A stretch of DNA of 64,000 bases from Brevundimonas bullata. Lineage in GTDB: Bacteria; Pseudomonadota; Alphaproteobacteria; Caulobacterales; Caulobacteraceae. This document shows, one piece after another, positions 49,689-57,458 of this stretch. Numbering within the stretch: the first letter of the stretch is position 1; each line of letters begins with the position of its first letter. The stretch covers positions 1 to 64,000 of the forward strand of contig NZ_QLLC01000002.1 in NCBI RefSeq assembly GCF_003350205.1, written 5' to 3'. The position numbers and the translations under genes are program-made. Below the pieces are notes generated by a model. It made no database searches. It saw only the letters and a list, made by a program, of their open reading frames with translations, and had not been told where the DNA came from.

Positions 49689-50342
49689 TTACAGCCGCAC
49701 GAACGGCTGCATCAGGCGGCCCAGCCATCCGTCGAGCTCGATCTGCCCATCCAGGGCGACGACGCAGAGGCAGGGATCATCCGACACTACGCGCGGCTGG
49801 TGCAGCACCTCGGGATCGGCCTCTTCCAGATCGCCCACATCGAACCGCTCGGTCTCGGTGGCGTAGGCGCCCGACAGGACGCAGGTCAGTTCGACGCCGC
49901 CATGGGTGTGGCGAGGCGTTTCGCGCCCGGGGCCGATTTCCAGCAGGATGACCCGGCAGTCGCCGTCGCGCGGCGCGTGGACGTCGCGCACCCGCATCCC
50001 TGGTCCGATCCAGCGCCACGGACCGAGCGCGTAGCGCCGCAGCGGTTCCGGCAGCTCGGGCATGTCGTTCAGCGGCGGCTGGGACTTCACCTCGCCGGCG
50101 TCGGTCTCGATCCGCGCCATCGCCCGCATCAGGGCGTCGTCCGCCATCGGGGCGGGCGCGGCTTCGTCGAGGAACTCGCCGCCCACGGTTTGCAACTGGC
50201 GCACCCAGGCGTCGTTGGCGGGACGCAGGGCCAGGTGAGCGGCGACGACAACAGCCTCGGGCGGGCTGAGGCTACCTGCGGCATAGGCGAGCAGGCGCTC
50301 TTCGGAGGGATTGCCCCCGGAGGAATGGAGACGCGCGTTCAT
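49689..50342 (-). CDS. chrR: ChrR-like cupin anti-sigma factor
   Basis: A 217-residue ChrR-family anti-sigma factor that should hold the ECF sigma factor inactive until a signal such as singlet oxygen. The N-terminal anti-sigma part has ERLLAYAAGSLSPPEAVVVA followed by AHLALRPANDAWV; the zinc Cys pair of Rhodobacter ChrR (H-x3-C-x2-C) is here His-x3-Arg-x2-Asn. The C-terminal cupin retains its metal His/Glu set in PRHTHGGVELTCVLSGAYAT and EVLHQPRV. Its start overlaps the sigma-factor stop (ATGA), the usual co-translated arrangement. Confidence 0.92.
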   Translation of the reverse strand: MNARLHSSGGNPSEERLLAYAAGSLSPPEAVVVAAHLALRPANDAWVRQLQTVGGEFLDEAAPAPMADDALMRAMARIETDAGEVKSQPPLNDMPELPEPLRRYALGPWRWIGPGMRVRDVHAPRDGDCRVILLEIGPGRETPRHTHGGVELTCVLSGAYATETERFDVGDLEEADPEVLHQPRVVSDDPCLCVVALDGQIELDGWLGRLMQPFVRL

Positions 50343-50917
50343 CGGGCGGCCTCCTCGGAAGGTTCGAGGATCAGGCGCAATTTGATCATGGCGTTACGGA
50401 TGCGGGATTTGACGGTGCCTAGAGGCAGGTCGAGCTGACGGGCGATTTCGGAGTGAGGGCTGTCCATGAAGAAGGCGAGGCGCAGCACCTCGACCTGATC
50501 CGGCTTGAGTTGTGACAGAGCGTCGCGAACCCGTGCGGCGTCCTGGGACAGGGCCACAATCTCGTCGGGCCGCTCGACAGTCTGTTCCGCCAGTTCGATT
50601 TCAGGAACGGGCAGGGGCCGGGCGTCGCGACGCAGCATGTCGAGGCGACGGTTGCGGGCGATGGTGAAAATCCAGGTGGCGGCTCGCGCCTTGCGCGCGT
50701 CGAACAGGTCGGCCTTGCGCCAGACCGTCAGCATGGCGTCCTGGGCGAAGTCCTCGGCCGCGCCGGGCGTCGCGCCCGACTTGATCAGCCAGGCCTTCAG
50801 CCGGGGCGCGAAATAGCTGAACAGCTCGGCGAAGGCCTCGCGGTCGCGGTGCAGGGCCACGGCCTCGATCAGGCGATCATGGGCAAAGGGGTCGGGTTGA
50901 ACCACGTCCAGGCTCAT
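50339..50917 (-). CDS. rpoE: ECF sigma factor, RpoE/ChrR-type (ECF11-like)
   Basis: A 192-residue sigma-70-family ECF factor. Region 2 has AAEDFAQDAMLTVWRKADLF and ATWIFTIARNRRLDMLRRDA, and region 4 has LKPDQVEVLRLAFFMDSPHS and EIARQLDLPLGTVKSRIRNA. I take the ATG at 50917 (MSLDVVQPDPFAHDRL); upstream codons would overlap its own promoter. Pairing with chrR identifies it as a singlet-oxygen-type stress sigma factor. The promoter at 50974-51003 suggests autoregulation. Downstream targets probably include the divergent photolyase/methyltransferase operon. Confidence 0.95.
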   Translation of the reverse strand: MSLDVVQPDPFAHDRLIEAVALHRDREAFAELFSYFAPRLKAWLIKSGATPGAAEDFAQDAMLTVWRKADLFDARKARAATWIFTIARNRRLDMLRRDARPLPVPEIELAEQTVERPDEIVALSQDAARVRDALSQLKPDQVEVLRLAFFMDSPHSEIARQLDLPLGTVKSRIRNAMIKLRLILEPSEEAAR

Positions 50918-50973
50918 GCCGGCCGACCGCCTTGCAGGGGATGTGAAAGAGGAAGCCTCGACATGCATGAACC

Positions 50974-51003
50974 CTAGTACGCTGCGCGCAAATGTCTGGA
51001 TCA
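50974..51003 (-). promoter_or_regulatory. RpoE-type autoregulatory promoter
   Basis: On the minus strand, TGATCC (50998-51003) and TACTAG (50974-50979) are separated by 18 bp. As I recall, RpoE promoters in Rhodobacter have -35 TGATCC and a -10 beginning TA at this distance. The start site would be about 50 nt before the sigma-factor ATG. No equally good match was found for the divergent operon on the plus strand. Confidence 0.7.
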
Positions 51004-51081
51004 TTCGCAATCCGAAACCCGCTCGGGAGCGTAGTCCTTCCATGCCTATCCTTGTGCAGACGGGCGTGTTCTGGAGTCGTA

Positions 51082-52407
51082 ATGTCCTATTCGCCCGCCG
51101 ACAATCTCAAGATCGCCGTGATCGGTTCGGGCATCGCCGCCCTGTCGTCGGCCTGGCTGTTGGCGCAGCGCCATCGGGTGACGATCTATGAGAAGGCCGA
51201 GCGTCTGGGCGGCCACTCCAATACGGTGACGGCGGGCGTGGCGTCGGGCGATGTCGCGGTGGATACGGGCTTCATCTGCTTCAACGACGCCACCTATCCC
51301 AATCTGATCGCCCTGTTCGCGCATCTGGGGGTCCAGACCCGCGCGACCGACATGTCCTTCGCCGTGTCGCTGGACGACGGCCGGTTCGAGTACGCCGCGC
51401 CCGGCCTGTTCGCCCAGCGCCGCAACCTGCTTCGTCCGCGTTTCTGGTCGATGCTGAGTGAGATCATGCGTTTCTATCGAACCGCGCCGATCGACCTGGG
51501 CGGGCTGACGGACCCCAACCTGACGCTGGGCGACTATCTGAAGCGCGAGGGCTTCAGCGAGGCCTTCCGCGACGACCACCTGTTGCCGATGGCGGCGGCG
51601 ATCTGGTCCTCGCCGGCGCATACGCTGATGGACTATCCCGCCGAGGCCTTCATCCGCTTCTGCGGCAACCACGGCCTGTTGAAACTGATCGGGCGCCCCT
51701 TGTGGCGCACCGTCGAGGGCGGCAGCCGCGTCTATGTCGAGCGTCTGGCCAGAGAGATCGGCGACGTGCGTCTGAACCATGGGGTGACGGCGGTGCGTCG
51801 TACGGATCAGGGCGTCATGGTTCATGACAGCGAGGGCGGGATCGAGCGCTTTGACCATGTCGTCATCGGCGCCCATGCCGATCAGGCCCTGGCCATGCTA
51901 GCCGAACCGACCGCGCGAGAGCAGGAGGTGCTGGGCGCCTTCCATTACAGCCGCAACCTGACGGTCCTGCACACCGACGCCGGCCTGATGCCGCAACGCC
52001 GTCGCGCCTGGGCCAGCTGGAACTATATCGGCGCCGATGACGGCCTGTGTGTCACCTACTGGATGAACAAGCTTCAGGGCCTGCCGGGCCAGGATCTGTT
52101 CGTCACCCTGAACCCGCCGCGTCCGCCAAAGCCCGACACCATCCTGCGCAGCGAACTATACGAGCATCCCATCTTCAATCCCGCCGCCATTCAGGCGCAG
52201 AAGCAGTTGTGGAGCCTGCAAGGCCACGGCGGGGTCTGGTTCTGCGGCGCCCATTTCGGTGCAGGCTTCCACGAGGACGGTCTGCAATCCGGCCTCGCCG
52301 TGGCCGAACAACTGGGCGGGGTGCGCCGTCCCTGGACGGTGGAGAACGAGAGCGGCCGCATCCATCTGTCCGCCCCGACCGCCGACGCCATGGAGAAGGC
52401 CGCGTGA
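51082..52407 (+). CDS. FAD-dependent oxidoreductase (amine-oxidase fold) of the stress operon
   Basis: A 441-residue flavoprotein. The FAD-binding GxGxxG region is IAVIGSGIAALSSAWLLA, followed by YEKAERLGGHSNTV. It belongs to the group often annotated NAD/FAD-binding amine oxidase and regularly found beside DUF1365 and cyclopropane-fatty-acid-synthase-like genes. The C-terminal VWFCGAHFGAGFHEDGLQSG closes the flavin site. The ATG at 51082 is preceded by CTGGAG. It overlaps the next gene (GTGA). A role in modifying methylated unsaturated fatty acids in membranes under photo-oxidative stress is inferred from context only. Confidence 0.9.
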   Translation: MSYSPADNLKIAVIGSGIAALSSAWLLAQRHRVTIYEKAERLGGHSNTVTAGVASGDVAVDTGFICFNDATYPNLIALFAHLGVQTRATDMSFAVSLDDGRFEYAAPGLFAQRRNLLRPRFWSMLSEIMRFYRTAPIDLGGLTDPNLTLGDYLKREGFSEAFRDDHLLPMAAAIWSSPAHTLMDYPAEAFIRFCGNHGLLKLIGRPLWRTVEGGSRVYVERLAREIGDVRLNHGVTAVRRTDQGVMVHDSEGGIERFDHVVIGAHADQALAMLAEPTAREQEVLGAFHYSRNLTVLHTDAGLMPQRRRAWASWNYIGADDGLCVTYWMNKLQGLPGQDLFVTLNPPRPPKPDTILRSELYEHPIFNPAAIQAQKQLWSLQGHGGVWFCGAHFGAGFHEDGLQSGLAVAEQLGGVRRPWTVENESGRIHLSAPTADAMEKAA

Positions 52408-53207
52408 CCCAGGCCTCGGCCCTCTATCGCGGCGAGGTCATGCACCGGCGGCTGCGGCCCAAGGCGCATCGCTTGAACTATCGGGTCTTCTGGCTGCTTT
52501 TGGATCTGGACGAGATCGAGGGGCTGGATCGTCGGCTGCGTCTGTTCTCGCGCAACCGCTTCAACCTTCTGTCCTTTCACGACCGGGACCATGGCGACGG
52601 CTCGTGCCTGGCGCTGCGTTCGCAGATAGAGGCCCTGCTGGCGCGCGCCGACATCGATATCGGTGACGGGCCGATCCGTCTGCTGACCATGCCGAGGGTT
52701 CTGGGCTATGTCTTCAACCCGATCAGTCTCTATTATTGCCATCACGCCGACGGACGGCTGGCGGCCATGGTCTATGAAGTGACCAGCACCTTCGGCGTGC
52801 GCCATGCCTACGTCATTCCCGTGCCGATCGAGGATCAGACGGCGGGTGTGATCCGCCAGGGCGCGGCCAAGGCGCTCTATGTCTCGCCCTTCATGGGGAT
52901 GGAGATGGACTATGCGTTCCGCGGCCATGCGCCGGGTCAACGTCTGGATCTGACCATCGACGGCATCGATGCCGAAGGCTTGCTGATCACGGCTGCCCTG
53001 TCCGCCGAGCGTCGCCCGCTGGAGGATGGCGACCTTCTGGCCGCCGCCGTCGCCTTGCCCCTCATGACCTTGAAGGTCGTGGCCGCAATTCACTGGGAGG
53101 CGCTGAAGCTGTGGGTCAAGGGCGTGCGTCTGACGCGCCAGCCGCTTCCAGCGTCGAAGCCCTTCACGATCCAGCATCGCGCGCGGGAGAGCCGCCTTGG
53201 TCGATGA
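52404..53207 (+). CDS. DUF1365 family protein
   Basis: A 267-residue protein of the DUF1365 family. It starts at GTG 52404, overlapping the previous stop, with SALYRGEVMHRRLRPKAHRL at the N-terminus, the characteristic LLTMPRVLGYVFNPISLYYC and YEVTSTFGVRHAYVI, and a C-terminal amphipathic stretch (LKVVAAIHWEALKLWVKG) that may touch the membrane. Biochemical activity is not established in what I know. Consistent pairing with the FAD protein and the Cfa-type enzyme suggests one lipid-modifying pathway. Confidence 0.92.
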   Translation: MTQASALYRGEVMHRRLRPKAHRLNYRVFWLLLDLDEIEGLDRRLRLFSRNRFNLLSFHDRDHGDGSCLALRSQIEALLARADIDIGDGPIRLLTMPRVLGYVFNPISLYYCHHADGRLAAMVYEVTSTFGVRHAYVIPVPIEDQTAGVIRQGAAKALYVSPFMGMEMDYAFRGHAPGQRLDLTIDGIDAEGLLITAALSAERRPLEDGDLLAAAVALPLMTLKVVAAIHWEALKLWVKGVRLTRQPLPASKPFTIQHRARESRLGR

Positions 53208-54660
53208 CAGCGCGCGTCCGGTCATCCTGTGGTTCCGCCGCGACCTGAGACTGGAAGACAACCCCGCCCTGAACGCCGCCGTAGCGACGGGGCGGCCCAT
53301 TTTGCCGCTCTTCATCCTGGACGAGATGGGGGAGGGGCGTGCGCTCGGCGCCGCGTCCGCGTGGTGGCTGGACAAGTCGCTGCGGGCGTTGGACGCCGCC
53401 CTGCGCACACGCGGCGGGCGGCTCGTTCTGCGCCGGGGCGACTCCGAGGCCGAACTGCGCCGTCTGATTGATCAGACCGGCGCCGATCAGGTCTTCATGA
53501 ACCGTCGGTTCGAGCCTGAGGCCTTCACGCGCGACGTCGATATCGCCCATGCCCTGCGCCACGTCGGGGTCGAGTGTCATGGCTTCAACGCCGCCCTGCT
53601 GACGCGTCCGGGCTCGGTCGTGACCGGCGCGGAAAAGCCCTACAAGGTGTTTACGCCCTTCATGAAGGCGCTGTTGCAGGCGATGCCGGACCGGGCCCCC
53701 GCGCCCGCGCCCCAAGCCGTGTTCACGCCTTCAGACCCGGCCAGCGACGACATCGACGACTGGGGTCTGCATCCGACCGCCCCTGACTGGTCCGGGGGCT
53801 TCGACTGGTCGCCGGGCGAGGCGGGGGCGGCCTCCGCGCTGGCCGCCTTTTTGGAAAACGGCCTGAAAGACTATGCCGCCGGTCGTGACGTTCCGGGGCG
53901 ACAGGGCACGTCGCGTCTGTCGCCGCATCTGCATTGGGGCGAGATCAGCCCCCGGCGCGCGGTGCAGGCCGCGCGTCAGGCGGCGGCGCAGGGACGCGTC
54001 GCCCCCGCTCAGGCGGACAAGTTCGTCGCCGAGATCGGCTGGCGCGAGTTCTCGGCTCATCTGCTGCACCAGTTTCCCTACATCACCGACCGCGCCTTCC
54101 GGCCCGAGTTCGACGCCATGCCCTGGCGCGCCGATCCCGCCGCCTTGGCGGCCTGGAAGCAGGGGCGGACGGGCTATCCCCTGGTGGACGCCGGCATGCG
54201 CGAGCTGTGGGCCACCGGCTGGATGCACAACCGCGTGCGGATGGTGGTCGCCTCCTTCCTGGTCAAGCATCTGTTGATCGACTGGCGCGAGGGCGAGGCC
54301 TGGTTCTGGGACACGCTGGTGGATGCGGATCTGGCCAGCAATGCGCAGAATTGGCAGTGGGTCGCGGGCTCCGGGGCCGACGCCGCGCCCTATTTCCGCA
54401 TCTTCAATCCCGTCATCCAGGGGCAGAAGTTCGACGCCGACGGTCGCTATGTCCGGCGCTGGGTTCCCGAGCTTCGGGCGCTCTCGGACCGTTGGATTCA
54501 CGCCCCCTGGACCGCGCCGGTCGCGGTGCTGGCCGAGGCCCGCGTTCGGTTGGGCAGGACCTATCCTCGGCCCATCGTCGATCACGCCGAGGCGCGGCAG
54601 CGGGCTCTGGACGCCTTGAAAACCCTGGCCGGCCGCTCGCAGGATGAAGGGCCGCAATGA
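53197..54660 (+). CDS. phrB: Deoxyribodipyrimidine photolyase
   Basis: Repairs UV-induced cyclobutane pyrimidine dimers using blue light. The N-terminal antenna domain begins VILWFRRDLRLEDNPALNAA. The FAD-binding C-terminal domain has GTSRLSPHLHWGEISPR, EIGWREFSAHLLHQFPYITD, GYPLVDAGMRELWATGWMHN, RVRMVVASFLVKHLLIDW and SNAQNWQWVAGSGADAAPYF, the class I CPD signature. TTG at 53197 with GGGAGAG upstream is the only good in-frame start; the gene overlaps DUF1365 by 11 bp. Presence in the ECF-linked operon matches phrA control in Rhodobacter. Confidence 0.95.
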   Translation: MVDDSARPVILWFRRDLRLEDNPALNAAVATGRPILPLFILDEMGEGRALGAASAWWLDKSLRALDAALRTRGGRLVLRRGDSEAELRRLIDQTGADQVFMNRRFEPEAFTRDVDIAHALRHVGVECHGFNAALLTRPGSVVTGAEKPYKVFTPFMKALLQAMPDRAPAPAPQAVFTPSDPASDDIDDWGLHPTAPDWSGGFDWSPGEAGAASALAAFLENGLKDYAAGRDVPGRQGTSRLSPHLHWGEISPRRAVQAARQAAAQGRVAPAQADKFVAEIGWREFSAHLLHQFPYITDRAFRPEFDAMPWRADPAALAAWKQGRTGYPLVDAGMRELWATGWMHNRVRMVVASFLVKHLLIDWREGEAWFWDTLVDADLASNAQNWQWVAGSGADAAPYFRIFNPVIQGQKFDADGRYVRRWVPELRALSDRWIHAPWTAPVAVLAEARVRLGRTYPRPIVDHAEARQRALDALKTLAGRSQDEGPQ

Positions 54661-54691
54661 ACCTTTTCCCCAACAGAGACCTCTGCAAGCC

Positions 54692-55912
54692 ATGACCACG
54701 ACCTTCTACGGAGCCCGAGAAGCAGGACCGTCGTCGGCTGTATTCGGGCTGTTGCTGCGCCTGCTGTCCTCCAACTGGACCTGGGGGCGGCTGACGCTGG
54801 TGCTGCCCGACGGCTCCAGCCGCCAACTGAGCGGCAAGGAGCCCGGCCACGCGGCGGTCATGAACATCCGCAGCTACAACTTCGCCGCGCGCGTGCTGAA
54901 GGGCGGCGATATCGGTTTCGCCGAGGCCTATATGGCTGGCGAGTGGGACTCGCCCCAGCTGGCGGTTCTGCTGGAGACCCTGGTCAACAACTACGACCAC
55001 ATTCGCCGCTTGTTCGACGGCAATCGGGTGGTGAACGCGATCAACTGGCTGGGACATCGGCTGAACCGGAACAGCCGTCGGGGGTCTCGCCGCAACATCC
55101 ACGCCCACTACGACCTGGGCAACGCCTTCTATGCGTCGTGGCTGGACCCCTCGATGACCTATTCGTCCGCCCGTTTCGAGCGACCGGGGCTGTCGTTGCA
55201 AGAGGCGCAGCGCGCCAAGTACGCTTCTCTGGCGCGGATGATGGACCTGCAGCCGGGCCACAGCGTGCTGGAGATCGGCTGCGGCTGGGGCGGCTTCGCC
55301 GAGTTCGCCGCGCGCGAAGTCGGGGCCGTCGTGACCGGCGTCACCATCTCGCGAGAGCAGCACGACTATGCGCGTCGCCGCCTGTTCGAGGCGGGTCTGG
55401 CCGAACGGGCTGACATTCGCCTGATCGACTATCGCGACGTGGAGGGCCGCTTCGACCGCGTGGCGTCCATCGAGATGTTCGAGGCGGTCGGGCGTGAATA
55501 CTGGCCGACCTACTTCGACAAGGTGCATGAGGTGCTTGCGCCGGGAGGGCGCGCGGGCCTGCAGATCATCACCATCCAGGACGACTTGTTCGACGAATAT
55601 GACGCCCGAACCGACTTCATCCAGAAGTATGTCTTCCCCGGCGGCAGCCTGCCGTCCGAGGCCAGGATGGCGCCCGTGCTGGATCGCGCGGGCCTGAGCG
55701 TGGCGGGCGTCGAACGGTTCGGCGTCGACTACGCCGACACCCTGGCGGAATGGGCGCGGCGCTTCGAGGCGGCCTGGGGCGACATTGTTCGCAATGGCGC
55801 GGGGTTCGATGATCGGTTCCGCCGCCTCTGGCGTTTCTACCTGGCCTATTGCGAGGCCGGTTTCCGCTCGGGTCGGACCGATGTGATTCAGATGGCGCTG
55901 GAACGCCCCTAG
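54692..55912 (+). CDS. cfa: Cyclopropane-fatty-acyl-phospholipid synthase-type methyltransferase
   Basis: A 406-residue SAM-dependent lipid methyltransferase. The SAM-binding motif is VLEIGCGWGGFAEFAA. Further Cfa landmarks are NIHAHYDLGNAFYASWLDPS, MTYSSARFERPGLSLQEAQR, FDRVASIEMFEAVGREYW, FDKVHEVLAPGGRAGLQIIT and YVFPGGSLPS. Start at 54692 gives MTTTFYGAREAGPS; an upstream ATG at 54644 overlaps photolyase. Such enzymes make either cyclopropane or methylated fatty acids. The ECF/ChrR setting makes protection of membrane unsaturated fatty acids likely. Confidence 0.94.
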   Translation: MTTTFYGAREAGPSSAVFGLLLRLLSSNWTWGRLTLVLPDGSSRQLSGKEPGHAAVMNIRSYNFAARVLKGGDIGFAEAYMAGEWDSPQLAVLLETLVNNYDHIRRLFDGNRVVNAINWLGHRLNRNSRRGSRRNIHAHYDLGNAFYASWLDPSMTYSSARFERPGLSLQEAQRAKYASLARMMDLQPGHSVLEIGCGWGGFAEFAAREVGAVVTGVTISREQHDYARRRLFEAGLAERADIRLIDYRDVEGRFDRVASIEMFEAVGREYWPTYFDKVHEVLAPGGRAGLQIITIQDDLFDEYDARTDFIQKYVFPGGSLPSEARMAPVLDRAGLSVAGVERFGVDYADTLAEWARRFEAAWGDIVRNGAGFDDRFRRLWRFYLAYCEAGFRSGRTDVIQMALERP

Positions 55913-55960
55913 GTCTCATGCCTTTGCAATGACCACGAGGTCTTTCTTTTGGATGCGCGC

Positions 55961-56524
55961 ATGAACCTGAGACGTACTTCCTTGATGCTTGTGGCTGGGG
56001 CGATCTGCGCCGTGGCCCTGTCCGCCTGCGCCACCCTGCAACGCGGTCCCGTCGGCAATCCGGCTGTGCCCCAGCCGTCGAAGGCGGTCGATCTGAACCG
56101 CTATGCAGGCCTCTGGTACGAGATCGGCCGCTACGAGAACGGCTTCGAGCGGGGATGCGAGGCCGTGACGGCGGAATACTCGCGGCGCGACGACGGCCTC
56201 GTCGGCGTGCTGAACACCTGTCGCCAGGGCGGCGTCGACGGGCCGGTCAAGACGGTCGAGGGCAAGGCCAAGGTGGTCGCCGACAGCGGCGACGCCCGGC
56301 TGAAAGTTTCCTTCTTCGGGCCTTTCTACGTGGGCGATTACTGGGTTCTCGACCATGCCGACGACTATGCCTGGTCGATCGTCGGCGAACCTTCGGGCCG
56401 GTATCTCTGGCTCATGAGCCGGACGGCGAAACCGTCCGACGCGGTCCGCGCCACCATCATGAACCGGACGGCGGCCCTCGGCTACGACCTCAGCCTGGTG
56501 CGGGAAACCCAGCACCGCCCCTAG
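55961..56524 (+). CDS. blc: Bacterial lipocalin (Blc-like lipoprotein)
   Basis: A 187-residue outer-membrane lipocalin. A leader with lipobox LSAC is followed by the lipocalin motif RYAGLWYEIGRYENGFERGC and a conserved VLDHADDYAWSIVGEPSGRY and LWLMSRT toward the C-terminus. Family members bind lysophospholipids or fatty acids and appear under envelope stress. The frame also opens at TTG 55949, four residues earlier. Position 48 bp after cfa suggests membership in the same stress-response unit. Confidence 0.92.
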   Translation: MNLRRTSLMLVAGAICAVALSACATLQRGPVGNPAVPQPSKAVDLNRYAGLWYEIGRYENGFERGCEAVTAEYSRRDDGLVGVLNTCRQGGVDGPVKTVEGKAKVVADSGDARLKVSFFGPFYVGDYWVLDHADDYAWSIVGEPSGRYLWLMSRTAKPSDAVRATIMNRTAALGYDLSLVRETQHRP

Positions 56525-56576
56525 ATCTGATCGGCCTGGCGGCGCGTAAGTTCGTATTGAAGAGGGAGAGACGACT

Positions 56577-57380
56577 ATGGCTGGCAGGATAATCCGCGGT
56601 CTGGGCGCGGCGGCTTTGGCGATGGCCGCGGGCGCCTGCGCCAGTGGAAGCGCGCCGTCGAACTCGGGCTTCCTGACCACTTACGAGGGGCTGACGCCGC
56701 GAACGGACGTGGTGCGAGCCTCTGTCCAGCAGCGGCGCGACGAGGCCCTGGCCTCGACCATCACCCGCTTGTGGGTCGCGCCGACCGAGGTGTTCGGCGT
56801 GACGGACCCGATCTTGTCGGACGACGACCGGCGAGCGGTGCTGAGCGAGGTGGACCGACAGGTCTGCTACGAACTGAGCGAGCGTTTCGAGATCGCCGAA
56901 CAGCCTGAGCCCCAGGCCGGCACGGTCCGGGTGGGCGTGACCTATATCCGTCCCACGCACCAGGCGGGTTCCGCGGCGGCGGCCGTCGCCAACTTCTTCA
57001 TCCCCGGCCCGATCAAGGTACGGGCGCCCGGCGGCACGGGCGGCCTGGGTGCGGAAGCGGAACTCCTGACGCCGGACGGCCGCCAGGCCGCCGCCATCGT
57101 GTGGCGGCGAGACGCCATGGTGGTGGGAACGGATAAGCCGTCGCTGTCACGCATCGGCGACGCCCACCAGTTGGCCGAGCCCCTGGGCGACATGGTGGGG
57201 GACGCTCTTGCGCCGGATGATCGCGAAGTACGGCCCATCCCCAGTCCTGACCCTTGTGGACGGTTCGGCCCCCGCGTGCGGGTCGAAGGGATATTGGCGG
57301 GTTTTGCCACAGGCTTGTACGAACCAGGCTTGAGCGGAGGACGTCCCCCGGCGGACCGGGAGACGGACCCCGTCGACTGA
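56577..57380 (+). CDS. DUF3313-like hypothetical lipoprotein
   Basis: A 267-residue protein with a leader ending AAGACASG (lipidated Cys around residue 22). The mature N-terminus SGFLTTYEGLTPRTDVVRAS resembles DUF3313 lipoproteins, as do the AVLSEVDRQVCYELSERFEI and VGVTYIRPT segments. It ends with a loose acidic tail. AGAGGGAGAG precedes the ATG. It follows the lipocalin by 52 bp on the same strand and may belong to that transcription unit. No function known. Confidence 0.7.
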   Translation: MAGRIIRGLGAAALAMAAGACASGSAPSNSGFLTTYEGLTPRTDVVRASVQQRRDEALASTITRLWVAPTEVFGVTDPILSDDDRRAVLSEVDRQVCYELSERFEIAEQPEPQAGTVRVGVTYIRPTHQAGSAAAAVANFFIPGPIKVRAPGGTGGLGAEAELLTPDGRQAAAIVWRRDAMVVGTDKPSLSRIGDAHQLAEPLGDMVGDALAPDDREVRPIPSPDPCGRFGPRVRVEGILAGFATGLYEPGLSGGRPPADRETDPVD

Positions 57381-57458
57381 TCCGTCGCGACGACCGGACG
57401 CCCGCTTTCTCCTGAGGCCTTGCGCCCCGATTTGGAGAGCGGGTGCGGTGGGCGGATT

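Noticed and set aside
56525..56576. RpoE-like promoter (TGATCG ... TAAGTT) before the DUF3313-like gene
   Set aside because: The spacer is only 13 bp, too short for an ECF promoter.
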